A program made the position numbers and the translations under genes. A model generated the notes under the pieces. It searched no databases and was not told the DNA's origin. It saw nothing but the letters and a program-made list of their open reading frames with translations. A DNA stretch of 64,000 nt from Labrys wisconsinensis (GTDB lineage: Bacteria > Pseudomonadota > Alphaproteobacteria > Rhizobiales > Labraceae). Positions 1 through 6,491 of this stretch are shown here, one piece after another. Location of the stretch: the NCBI RefSeq assembly GCF_030814995.1, contig NZ_JAUSVX010000016.1, forward strand, positions 1 to 64,000, read 5' to 3'. Every line of letters starts with the position of its first letter. The first letter of the stretch is position 1.

Positions 1-1
1 C

Positions 2-64
2 TATACCGGCCTCGACGTCTGCACCCCCAAGACCGCCGACACCTGCATCGGCGGCGGCAGCTGA
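2..64 (+). CDS. C-terminal end of an unidentified protein (partial)
   Basis: An open frame enters from the left edge and stops at 62-64, leaving 20 residues that end in TADTCIGGGS. Two cysteines and a glycine-rich tail are visible, but this is too little to identify a family. It lies about 100 bases upstream of the next gene on the same strand, so it could be the end of the preceding gene of the same transcription unit. Confidence 0.4.
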   Translation, partial: YTGLDVCTPKTADTCIGGGS

Positions 65-165
65 CACTCGACACGCCGCGGCCGAAAACACAGGCCGCGG
101 CGCCCTCCCCCAGGCGCATGTCCGGAGAGGGTCGATAGACCGGCCTCCGATCAAGGAACAGCAGA

Positions 166-1341
166 GTGAGCACGACAAGCCTTTCAGGGCGGCGCATCCG
201 TCTCGGCATGGTCGGCGGCGGCGAGGGCGCCTATATCGGCGGCATCCATCGCTACGCCGCCCGCCTCGACGACCAGTATGAGCTGGTCGCCGGCGCCTTC
301 GACGTCGATCCCGCGCGCGGCCACGCCTTCGCGGCCCGCAGCTTCGTCGCGCCGGACCGGTCCTATGGCGACTACCGGCAGATGGTCGCGGCCGAGGCCG
401 AGCGGGCGGACCGCATCGACGTCGTCGCCATCTGCACGCCGAACCATACGCATTTCCCGATCGCCAGCGCCTTCCTGGAGGCCGGCTTCGACGTGATCTG
501 CGAGAAGCCGATGACCACCACGCTCGCCGATGCCGTCGCCCTGCACGAGCTCGCGGGGACGACCGGCCGCTTCCTCGGCGTGACCTACACCTATTGCGGC
601 TATCCCATGATCCACGAGGCCCGCGCCATGGTCGCCGCCGGCCGGATCGGCCGGGTGCGGGTCGTGCAGGTCGAATATCCCCTGGAATGGATGGCGACGG
701 CGATCGAGGCCGAGGGCAACCAGCAGGCGGCCTGGCGCACCGATCCCAGGCGCAACGGCCGCGGCGGCAGCATCGGCGATATCGGCACCCATGCCTATCA
801 CCTCGCCGGCTTCGTCTCCGGCCTGGAGGCGGAAAGCCTGTGCGCCGACCTCGCCACCTTCGTCGAAGGCCGCGCCCTCGACGACAATGCCCATGTCATG
901 CTGCGCTACAAGGGCGGCGCCCGCGGCCTGCTCTGGTCGTCCCAGGTGGCGATCGGCCATTCCAACGGGCTGCGCCTCAGGATCGCCGGCGAGGCCGGGA
1001 GCCTCGCCTGGTGGCAGGAGCAACCGAACGAATTGCAGTTCACGCCGCTCAAGGGCCGGCCGACCCTGATCAAGCGCGGCAGCGACGGCTTGTCGGCCGC
1101 GGCGACGGTCCGCACCCGCACGCCGGCCGGCCATCCCGAAGGCTATATCGAAGCCTTCGCCAATCTTTATGCCGGCTTCGCCGAGGCCATCCGCGCTCGC
1201 CGCGACGGCCGGGACGTGGCGGCGGCCTGGCGCGATGTGCCGACCTCCCGGGACGGGCTCAAGGGCGTCGCCTTCGTCGAGGCGGTGGTCGACAGCCACG
1301 AGAAGGCGCCGTTCGGCTGGCAGCGCCCGGCCTTTGCCTGA
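166..1341 (+). CDS. Gfo/Idh/MocA family NAD(P)-dependent oxidoreductase
   Basis: A 391-residue cytoplasmic dehydrogenase of the Gfo/Idh/MocA family, which oxidises or reduces sugars, inositols and their derivatives with NAD(P). The N-terminal Rossmann fold opens with GGGEGAYIGG at about residue 17. The family EKP motif (CEKPMTTT) lies near residue 113, and GDIGTHAYHL near 204-213 carries the usual catalytic-region histidines. Length is normal. The GTG start is supported by AAGGA at 153-157, eight bases upstream. The substrate cannot be read from the sequence. The gene ends before a GC-rich hairpin and faces a small gene on the other strand. Confidence 0.9.
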   Translation: MSTTSLSGRRIRLGMVGGGEGAYIGGIHRYAARLDDQYELVAGAFDVDPARGHAFAARSFVAPDRSYGDYRQMVAAEAERADRIDVVAICTPNHTHFPIASAFLEAGFDVICEKPMTTTLADAVALHELAGTTGRFLGVTYTYCGYPMIHEARAMVAAGRIGRVRVVQVEYPLEWMATAIEAEGNQQAAWRTDPRRNGRGGSIGDIGTHAYHLAGFVSGLEAESLCADLATFVEGRALDDNAHVMLRYKGGARGLLWSSQVAIGHSNGLRLRIAGEAGSLAWWQEQPNELQFTPLKGRPTLIKRGSDGLSAAATVRTRTPAGHPEGYIEAFANLYAGFAEAIRARRDGRDVAAAWRDVPTSRDGLKGVAFVEAVVDSHEKAPFGWQRPAFA

Positions 1342-1374
1342 ACGCCGGGCGGCAACGCTTCCTCCCTGCATGCA

Positions 1375-1407
1375 ATCGCCCGGCACGCGGGGGCGCGGCC
1401 GGGCGAT
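1375..1407. terminator. GC-rich hairpin between convergent genes
   Basis: A perfect 10-bp inverted repeat, ATCGCCCGGC (1375-1384) and GCCGGGCGAT (1398-1407), sits between the ends of the oxidoreductase gene and the convergent small secreted protein gene. There is no T-run on either side, so a role as a bidirectional terminator is only inferred from position. Confidence 0.35.
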
Positions 1408-1429
1408 GAACCGTCACGATGCGATGGGG

Positions 1430-1660
1430 TCAGCGGCAGATGCGCTTCGTGGTCCAGACCCAGTGGCCGTGATGGCGCACGCGGACCTTCTTGGTGAAGC
1501 AATGATGCCGATGGTGATGGCGGACGTGGGGCTTGTGATGATGGTGCACCACGACCTGGCCGGCCGGCGGCGGCGCGGCGGGCTGGGTCTGAGCCTGGGC
1601 CGGCAGCGAGGCGAGGCTTGCGAACGCCAGGGCGCAGGCTGCGATGATCGTCGTCTTCAT
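1430..1660 (-). CDS. small secreted histidine-rich basic protein
   Basis: A 76-residue protein with a clear Sec signal peptide (MKTTIIAACALAFASLAS, with cleavage likely after AQAQ). The short mature chain has a Pro/Ala linker, runs of histidine (VVVHHHHKPH) and a basic tail with two cysteines. The chosen ATG at 1660 has GGAGAGG a few bases upstream; an in-frame ATG at 1672 is too close to its purine run. The histidine clusters could bind metal, but no family is recognised. It is divergent from the BA14K gene. Confidence 0.6.
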   Translation of the reverse strand: MKTTIIAACALAFASLASLPAQAQTQPAAPPPAGQVVVHHHHKPHVRHHHRHHCFTKKVRVRHHGHWVWTTKRICR

Positions 1661-1871
1661 GGTCCTCTCCATATCCTCCCCGAGCCCCTCAGCCTCACCC
1701 TACGGGAGTGAAGTTGAAGCGCGGGTGAACGGCATGTTCAGCCAAAGGTCGGATTTCGCCGCTGCAAAACACATTCCCGTGAATAGCGTACGGATCGGGA
1801 ACGCGGACCCGGCGTCAGGCATTATCGCCTCGACACGGTTTCACTGCACGGACAGAGAGGTTTCCTTGGTC

Positions 1872-2348
1872 ATGCGCAAGATTCTCACCACTGCTCTTGG
1901 CGTCCTCGCGGTCTTTACCGGCCTGATGAGCGGCACGGTCGCCCCGGCCGAGGCGCGCAGCCGCGGTGACGTCTTCATCCGGCACGGCGGCGGCTCCCAT
2001 GGCGGCTTTGGCGGCTTCCATGGTTTCCGCGGTGGCGGCTTCCGCGGCGGCGGCTTCGCCTTCCGCCATCACGGCTGGGGCAACGGCTTCGCCTATCGGC
2101 CCCACCGCTATCGCCACTACGGTTATGGCTATGGGTATGGCTACGGCTATCCCGACTACGGCGACGGCTATTACGACGACAGCGCGGCCGCGGGCATCGT
2201 CGGCCTGGCGGCCGGCGCGCTGGTCGGCAGCGCGCTCAGCCATCGCTCCTATGGCGGCGGCGGCTACTGCGCGTCCCGGTTCCGCTCCTATGATCCGCGC
2301 AGCGGCACCTATCTCGGCTATGACGGCCGCCGCCATCCCTGCCCCTAG
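1872..2348 (+). CDS. BA14K-family small secreted protein
   Basis: A 158-residue exported protein. An N-terminal signal peptide (MRKILTTALGVLAVFTGL, ending near APAEA) precedes a Gly/His/Tyr-rich low-complexity middle. A hydrophobic Ala/Gly stretch (AAAGIVGLAAGALVGSAL) follows. The C-terminus, with CASRFRSYDP, GTYLGYDG and RRHPCP, is the hallmark of the rhizobial BA14K family, named after a Brucella immunoreactive lectin-like protein. The start at 1872 places the signal peptide first; GAGAGG lies 11 bases upstream, rather far. Cell-envelope location is likely. Any lectin role is family knowledge and is not visible here. Confidence 0.75.
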   Translation: MRKILTTALGVLAVFTGLMSGTVAPAEARSRGDVFIRHGGGSHGGFGGFHGFRGGGFRGGGFAFRHHGWGNGFAYRPHRYRHYGYGYGYGYGYPDYGDGYYDDSAAAGIVGLAAGALVGSALSHRSYGGGGYCASRFRSYDPRSGTYLGYDGRRHPCP

Positions 2349-2450
2349 AGCATTTTCCAGCGAACCGGCACTCGGTTCGCGTCAAGACAATGCGTGAAAA
2401 CAAAGAGATAGAGAGCGTGATCGATTCAACTTGAAGCGATCACGCTCGAG
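2349..2450. repeat. rhizobial-type palindromic intergenic element
   Basis: Directly after the BA14K stop lies a composite element. Its first hairpin is GCGAACCG/CGGTTCGC (2360-2367 and 2373-2380). Its second is a 35-bp near-perfect palindrome at 2413-2447, with GAGCGTGATCG/CGATCACGCTC outer arms and TTCAA/TTGAA inside. Elements of this build, beginning AGAGCATTTT, are scattered in many Hyphomicrobiales genomes. It probably forms a structured 3' end in RNA. Confidence 0.7.
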
Positions 2451-2471
2451 CCCGGCGCTGAACGAACCAAG

Positions 2472-2492
2472 GGGCGCCCTCGGCGCCCTTTT
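2472..2492 (+). terminator. rho-independent terminator
   Basis: GGGCGCC (2472-2478), a CTC loop, GGCGCCC (2482-2488) and a TTTT run at 2489-2492. The T-run is on the plus strand, so it ends the BA14K transcript. It lies 11 bases past the stop of the convergent SDR gene and may also block that transcript. Confidence 0.7.
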
Positions 2493-2503
2493 GCATGCGC
2501 GGC

Positions 2504-3250
2504 TCAGAACGGTTCCTTGAACGGGCGCAGGTCGACCTCGTGCGCCCAGGTCGAGCGCGGCTGGCGGTGGATCTGCCAATAGGTCTGCGCAATGGCGTCG
2601 ATGTCGAGCAGGCCGTCCTCTCCCCGCTCCGCCGCCTCGGGCCGCGCCGCCCGCAGCCGGTCGCCGTCGATGCCGCCGTCGATGACGACATGCGCGACAT
2701 GGATGCCAAGCGGGCCGAGCTCCCGGGCCATGCTCTGCGCCACCATGCGCAAGCCGGCCTTGGCGGCGGCGAACTGGGCGTAGCCCGGCTTGCCCCGCAG
2801 GCTGGCGGAAGCGCCGGTGAACAGGACGGTGCCGCGGCCAAGCGGCACAAGGCGCCGCGCCGCCTCGCGGCCGACGAGGAAGCCGGCAAAGCAGCCGACG
2901 CGCCAGAGCTCTTCGAACACCGAGGCCTCGACCTGGCGAAAGTCGATACGGCGATTGTTGCCGGCGTTGAACACCACGGCCTCGGCGGGTGCGAATCCGT
3001 CCCCCGGTGCCATGGCGAGGTCGAACAGCCGCACCACGTCGGCCTCGCACGTCGCGTCCGTCACCACCGGCTCGGCGCTGCCGCCGGCGGCGGCGATGGC
3101 AGCCGCCACCGCCTCGATCTTCGCCGCCGTGCGCCCGGCGACCAGCACGCGACAGCCCTCGGCGGCGAAGCGGCGGCACAGGGCCGCGCCGAGCCCGCGT
3201 TCGGCGCCGACGCCGACGATGACGGCGGTTGGCTTCGGCAGGTTCGGCAT
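2504..3250 (-). CDS. SDR family NAD(P)-dependent oxidoreductase
   Basis: A 248-residue classical-size short-chain dehydrogenase/reductase. The cofactor loop is GVGAERGLGAAL near residue 14, followed by the NAG motif (NAGNN) near 90, a serine-bearing strand (TGASAS) near 140 and the catalytic pair YAQFAAAK near 153-160. The second of two nearby ATGs (3250) is chosen because GAAGGGA lies at proper distance; the ATG at 3256 directly abuts it. The C-terminal region (YWQIHRQPRSTWAHEVDLRP) resembles SDR proteins of unknown substrate common in alphaproteobacteria. It appears monocistronic. Confidence 0.88.
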   Translation of the reverse strand: MPNLPKPTAVIVGVGAERGLGAALCRRFAAEGCRVLVAGRTAAKIEAVAAAIAAAGGSAEPVVTDATCEADVVRLFDLAMAPGDGFAPAEAVVFNAGNNRRIDFRQVEASVFEELWRVGCFAGFLVGREAARRLVPLGRGTVLFTGASASLRGKPGYAQFAAAKAGLRMVAQSMARELGPLGIHVAHVVIDGGIDGDRLRAARPEAAERGEDGLLDIDAIAQTYWQIHRQPRSTWAHEVDLRPFKEPF

Positions 3251-3317
3251 CGGCATTCCCTTCGGGTCGAGACGGAGCGTGAGCCTACCGCGCCGGCGAC
3301 CGCCGGCCAATCCGCCA

Positions 3318-4463
3318 TCAGCGGTGGCCGTGGCCCGGGCCCCCCCGACCTCGCGGATCGATGCGTCCGCCGGGACCGAGGTGCTCACCGGGATCGCCGC
3401 GCTCACCGGGATCGCCGCGCTGACTGGGATCGCCGCGCTGACCGGGCCCACCGGGATTGCCCGGCCCGCCGGGAGATCCAGGCCCGCCCGGCGGAGGGCC
3501 GAAGGACCGCGGACCCGGACGCGGCCCGTCGGTCGGCGAGCGGACCGAGTCGAGGTCGAAGAGGCCCCTGGCGTCACGGCTCAGGGCGGCGATGACGAAG
3601 GCTTCCCCGCTTGCTGGAATGGCGGCGTCGGGCCGGTCCGGTATTGCCAGGCCCGAGCCGAAGACCAGCCGCCCGCCGAAGCGGGCGACATAGGCCTCGA
3701 TCTCCAGGAGGTTCACGGCCGCATCGTCGAGCAGGCTGGAGTCGAGGCGGCTGGCGGTGACGCGGAACTGGCCTGCGACGAGGCGGCCGGTCAGCACGGC
3801 GCGCCGGCCGGCCAGGGCGCGCGGCGCGCCGGCGAGGACGAGGGCGCCGATGCGCAGCACGCCGCGCGCGTCGGCGACGACCGGTCCGGCCACCTGCAGG
3901 CGGCCGCGCCCCCGGCGCTCGATCAGGCTGGCGGCGATGCTGCCGTCGAGGTGCCGGTGGCCGGAGATGGCGACGATGTCTCCCGGCCGCAGCCCCCGCC
4001 CGCGCGACGGCAGGTCGTCCAGGAGCACGGTCTGGCCTAGCACGGTGAGCTCCGTGGCGGACACCGCCTGCACCGGCCCGATGACTTCGCTCGTCACGGT
4101 GATGACCGAGGTCGACAAGCCGCCCTCACGCTGCGCCGCGACCAGCTGGACGACCTGGCCGATCCGCAGCGCCGCAGCGCTCCTGCGCCGGCCGTCGATC
4201 CACACCGCCGCCGAGCCGGGATAGGCGATACGCCGGTCGTTGACCACGATGCTGCCGAAGCGGCGGATGGTGCCGATCATGCCGGTGCCGCCGATGCCCC
4301 GATCGCGGATCGGCCGCTCCTTTGCCGGCTTGACCGGCGGCTCCTCATCGGCCGGGGCAGGCGGCGAGGGCTCGACGGCGAGGGCCGAGGACGCAAAGGA
4401 CGCCGCAGCGCCGGCGATGAGGCCGGCGACGCCCCGGCGGGTCGGCAACCAGGGACCGCTCAA
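3318..4463 (-). CDS. DUF5666-domain exported protein with collagen-like tail
   Basis: A 381-residue protein with an N-terminal export signal (LPTRRGVAGLIAGAAASF, ending around SSALA). Several repeated beta-rich segments of about 60-70 residues follow, of the DUF5666 type (for example GSIVVNDRRI and GPVVADARGVLRI). The last 60 residues are a Gly/Pro-rich collagen-like tail (GSPGGPGNPGGPG, RGDPGERGDPGE). It starts at TTG: AGGAGG sits seven bases upstream. This TTG overlaps the TGA of the upstream DUF6502 gene as TTGA, so the pair is translationally coupled. The biochemical role of DUF5666 is unknown. The arginines before the hydrophobic stretch suggest Sec or Tat export. Confidence 0.75.
   Translation of the reverse strand: MSGPWLPTRRGVAGLIAGAAASFASSALAVEPSPPAPADEEPPVKPAKERPIRDRGIGGTGMIGTIRRFGSIVVNDRRIAYPGSAAVWIDGRRRSAAALRIGQVVQLVAAQREGGLSTSVITVTSEVIGPVQAVSATELTVLGQTVLLDDLPSRGRGLRPGDIVAISGHRHLDGSIAASLIERRGRGRLQVAGPVVADARGVLRIGALVLAGAPRALAGRRAVLTGRLVAGQFRVTASRLDSSLLDDAAVNLLEIEAYVARFGGRLVFGSGLAIPDRPDAAIPASGEAFVIAALSRDARGLFDLDSVRSPTDGPRPGPRSFGPPPGGPGSPGGPGNPGGPGQRGDPSQRGDPGERGDPGEHLGPGGRIDPRGRGGPGHGHR
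3383..3436. repeat. three tandem 18-bp repeats encoding collagen-like units
   Basis: Three consecutive 18-bp units beginning GCTCACCGGGATCGCC (the third with two changes), plus a partial fourth at 3437. They encode Gly-x-Pro-type hexapeptides in the tail of the DUF5666 protein and are likely to vary in number between strains. Confidence 0.8.
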
Positions 4464-5314
4464 GGTCCATCCTCCTGTGCTCGGAGCGGCTCCTCCGGCC
4501 CGGCCGATTCGCCCCCACGCTCGGCCAGGATATAGACGCCGAAGATCCATCGCCAGTTGCCGTCCTCCGATGCCGGGGCCGCAGCATAGGCGTCGCGGTT
4601 GGCGACCCTCAGGGCCCGCGCCGCGAGCTGGCGCGAGCTGCGCTCCAACGCCTCGGCCGCACCCTGCGACAATCCGTCGTAATGCACCGCCCGCTCGAAG
4701 AAGACGGGCGCGCCGGCCGCCACGTTGGCGGCTGCGGCGGCGATGTGGTCGTGCAGGTTGCGGCCGAAATAATGCAATTGCTCCTCGTCGCCGCCGCGCG
4801 GCAGGAAGGCCGCCTCCGTCAGCACCACGCGATCCTCCCGGTCGATGCGGACGATGGCGCGATCGAGCCATTCGTCGAGGACGGCACGCGGCCGAACATC
4901 GCGCGTCACCGAGGCGACCAGCGCGTCGAAGGACGGGGCGGCGCCCTCCGCCGTGCGCGGCAGCGCCAAGGGCTCGCCGGCCTCGTCGGTGAACTCCGGC
5001 GCAGCCAGCCAGCGCGCCAGGATGCTGCTGGTGCGCGACAGGCTGGCGGGCACGACGGCGACCGGCGTGCCGGCGCCGCGCAGCCGCCGGACCTCCTTGC
5101 GATGGATGCCGGTCAGCAGGCTGACGCGACTGTCGGTCTGCTCCTTGCCGGGCAGGCGGAACTCGTGCTCGGCCACGTTGACATAGAGCTCGCGCAGCAT
5201 GTCGCTGAGAGCGGGAAAGGTGATGCCCTGCCGCAGCAAAAGGCGAACCAGCGGCCGCAGCAGCCGCGCGACCGGGCGTTGGAACCTCGCTGCATCCCGG
5301 ACAGTGTCGCTCAT
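4460..5314 (-). CDS. DUF6502 family protein, possible HTH regulator
   Basis: A 284-residue soluble protein with no signal peptide. The N-terminal 90 residues contain ITFPALSDMLRELYV and a helix-turn-helix-like stretch, SRVSLLTGIHRKEVRRLR, near residues 55-75. This is followed by a domain ending in GNWRWIFGVYILAE. The sequence matches the DUF6502 type, often found next to DUF5666 genes, as here. GAGGTGGCG precedes the ATG at 5314. The ATG overlaps the stop of an 18-codon leader frame (ATGA), and the gene's own stop overlaps the next start (TTGA). A regulatory role is inferred from the HTH-like segment and the palindromes just upstream. Confidence 0.7.
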   Translation of the reverse strand: MSDTVRDAARFQRPVARLLRPLVRLLLRQGITFPALSDMLRELYVNVAEHEFRLPGKEQTDSRVSLLTGIHRKEVRRLRGAGTPVAVVPASLSRTSSILARWLAAPEFTDEAGEPLALPRTAEGAAPSFDALVASVTRDVRPRAVLDEWLDRAIVRIDREDRVVLTEAAFLPRGGDEEQLHYFGRNLHDHIAAAAANVAAGAPVFFERAVHYDGLSQGAAEALERSSRQLAARALRVANRDAYAAAPASEDGNWRWIFGVYILAERGGESAGPEEPLRAQEDGP

Positions 5315-5400
5315 CGCCACCTCACGGGCACCATCGCGCCATCTTTGCCCCGTGCCGTGCCGCTCATCGCCACCTCGCGGGCACCATAGCGCCATTTTTG
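5304..5400. repeat. 53-bp-period tandem duplication covering a start codon
   Basis: Two 44-bp copies, 5304-5347 and 5357-5400, differ at only four positions. Each contains the ribosome binding site and start codon of the DUF6502 gene in its minus-strand sense. Confidence 0.85.
5311..5367 (-). other. possible 18-codon leader peptide in a duplicated start region
   Basis: The start region of the DUF6502 gene is duplicated 53 bp upstream. The upstream copy carries the same GAGGTGGCGATGAG context and opens an 18-codon frame (MSGTARGKDGAMVPVRWR). Its TGA overlaps the DUF6502 ATG. A ribosome translating the leader would be delivered onto the main start codon. Expression is not shown; the arrangement may also be a by-product of the duplication. 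Confidence 0.4.
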
Positions 5401-5417
5401 TGGGACACAATCCCACA
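5399..5417. promoter_or_regulatory. palindromic operator candidate, site 1
   Basis: TGTGGGA-N5-TCCCACA at 5399-5417, extending to TTTGTGGGA/TCCCACAAA at 5397-5419. It has exactly the format of a second site 66 bp away in the same divergent intergenic region. It lies upstream of the DUF6502 gene and just before a plus-strand promoter-like sequence. Confidence 0.6.
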
Positions 5418-5430
5418 AAGTGATCGACGA

Positions 5431-5458
5431 TTGACCGGACTGACCTGAAGAGATAAGG
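5431..5458 (+). promoter_or_regulatory. candidate sigma-70 promoter for the glycosyltransferase gene
   Basis: TTGACC at 5431-5436 and GATAAG at 5453-5458 are separated by 16 bp. Transcription would begin near 5465, inside operator site 2. That would put the translation start at 5500 rather than at the ATG at 5464. Confidence 0.4.
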
Positions 5459-5464
5459 CATTTA

Positions 5465-5483
5465 TGTGGGAAAATTTCCCACA
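5465..5483. promoter_or_regulatory. palindromic operator candidate, site 2
   Basis: TGTGGGA-N5-TCCCACA at 5465-5483, a perfect 19-bp palindrome of the same format as site 1. It covers the predicted transcription start of the glycosyltransferase gene, a position suited to repression. Confidence 0.6.
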
Positions 5484-5499
5484 CAATTGGACAAGATCC

Positions 5500-6432
5500 A
5501 TGCCCCTCGCCTTTTCCCCGCCGTCCCGCCGTCACCTGCCGGCAAGCGGCGCCCCGGAGGAACCCGCCCCGTCGAGCCGGGCTTTCGACAGCCTCGTCCG
5601 CCTGCCCGCCGCCGGCTCGCGGACGGCCGAGCCGTCCCGGCTCGCGCCCGGAGGGGACGCCTGCGCCGGGCCGCCGTGCCAGGCCGTCACCTGCACCATC
5701 ATCACCTTCAACGAGGCCGACCGGATCGACCGCTGCATCCGCTCGGTCCAGGGGCTGGTGCGCGAGGTGGTGGTCGTCGATTGCGGCAGCACCGACGGCA
5801 CGCCGGCCATGGCCACAGCGCTGGGCGCGCGGGTGATCCACAACGACTGGACCGGCTTCGGGCCGCAGAAGCGCTTCGCCGAGGATGCAGCCCGGCACGA
5901 CTGGATCCTCAACCTCGACGCCGACGAATGGCTGTCCGATGCGGCACGGCGCGAGCTCGGCCGCCTGCTGGCGCGGCCGCTCCCGGAAGCCATCCACGGC
6001 TACCGCTTCGACATCGTGCCGATCTACCCCGACGCCGAGCGGCCGCGGCTCCTGCCCGACACGCACCATTATGTCAGGCTCTACGACCGGCGCCGCTGCC
6101 GCTTTCCCACGAGCCTGGTGCACGACGAGGTCAAGCCGGCCGCGGCCCATACCGGACAGATCCGCTCCCCGGTCTATCACCGGTCGATCCGGTCGATCCG
6201 CCACCTCCTCGACAAGAACATCGCCTATTTCCGGCTGCAGAGCCGGGAGATCCACCTGCCCCCCGCGGTGGCCGCAGCGCGGCTGCTGCTGGAGCCGCCG
6301 TTCTTCTTCCTCAAGTACTATCTCTTGCGCGGCCACTGCACCGGCGGCCTGTTCGGCCTGCGCGTCGCCCTGGCCGCGACCTATCTGCGCGCCTATCGCC
6401 TGGTGGTGCTCGGCTTCGGGAGCCGGCGATGA
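5500..6432 (+). CDS. family 2 glycosyltransferase, WaaE/LgtF-like
   Basis: A 310-residue cytoplasmic, probably membrane-associated glycosyltransferase. After a disordered Pro/Ser-rich N-terminus of about 60 residues comes the GT2 fold. CTIITFNEADRI and VVVDCGSTDGT form the nucleotide-sugar site, and NLDADEW near 137-143 is the DxD-type metal and donor site. GFGPQKRFA and a hydrophobic C-terminal region (PPFFFLKYYLL) follow. These match the WaaE/LgtF group that adds glucose to the lipopolysaccharide inner core. The ATG at 5464 lies within an operator palindrome and is rejected. The stop overlaps a 20-codon frame leading into the next gene. Confidence 0.85.
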   Translation: MPLAFSPPSRRHLPASGAPEEPAPSSRAFDSLVRLPAAGSRTAEPSRLAPGGDACAGPPCQAVTCTIITFNEADRIDRCIRSVQGLVREVVVVDCGSTDGTPAMATALGARVIHNDWTGFGPQKRFAEDAARHDWILNLDADEWLSDAARRELGRLLARPLPEAIHGYRFDIVPIYPDAERPRLLPDTHHYVRLYDRRRCRFPTSLVHDEVKPAAAHTGQIRSPVYHRSIRSIRHLLDKNIAYFRLQSREIHLPPAVAAARLLLEPPFFFLKYYLLRGHCTGGLFGLRVALAATYLRAYRLVVLGFGSRR

Positions 6433-6491
6433 CTCTCCTCCACGTCCGGGCCCGGCTCGGCACGCCCTTCGGCCCGGGAGGCGCCGGCTGA
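6429..6491 (+). other. possible 20-codon coupling frame between two genes
   Basis: ATG at 6429 overlaps the stop of the glycosyltransferase gene (ATGA). The frame encodes MTLLHVRARLGTPFGPGGAG and ends in a TGA that shares its A with the ATG of the following gene (TGATG at 6489-6493). This would relay ribosomes across the 58-bp gap. No protein family is recognised, and chance remains possible. Confidence 0.35.

Noticed and set aside
184-1386. Long open frame on the minus strand opposite the first oxidoreductase gene
   Set aside because: It mirrors the plus-strand gene in codon-phase GC bias, has no ribosome binding site or family motif, and covers a gene with clear Gfo/Idh/MocA motifs. The same holds for many long antisense frames in this GC-rich window.
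5464-5466. ATG at 5464 as start of the glycosyltransferase
   Set aside because: It lies inside the palindromic operator and almost at the predicted transcription start, leaving no room for a ribosome binding site. ATG 5500 is preferred.
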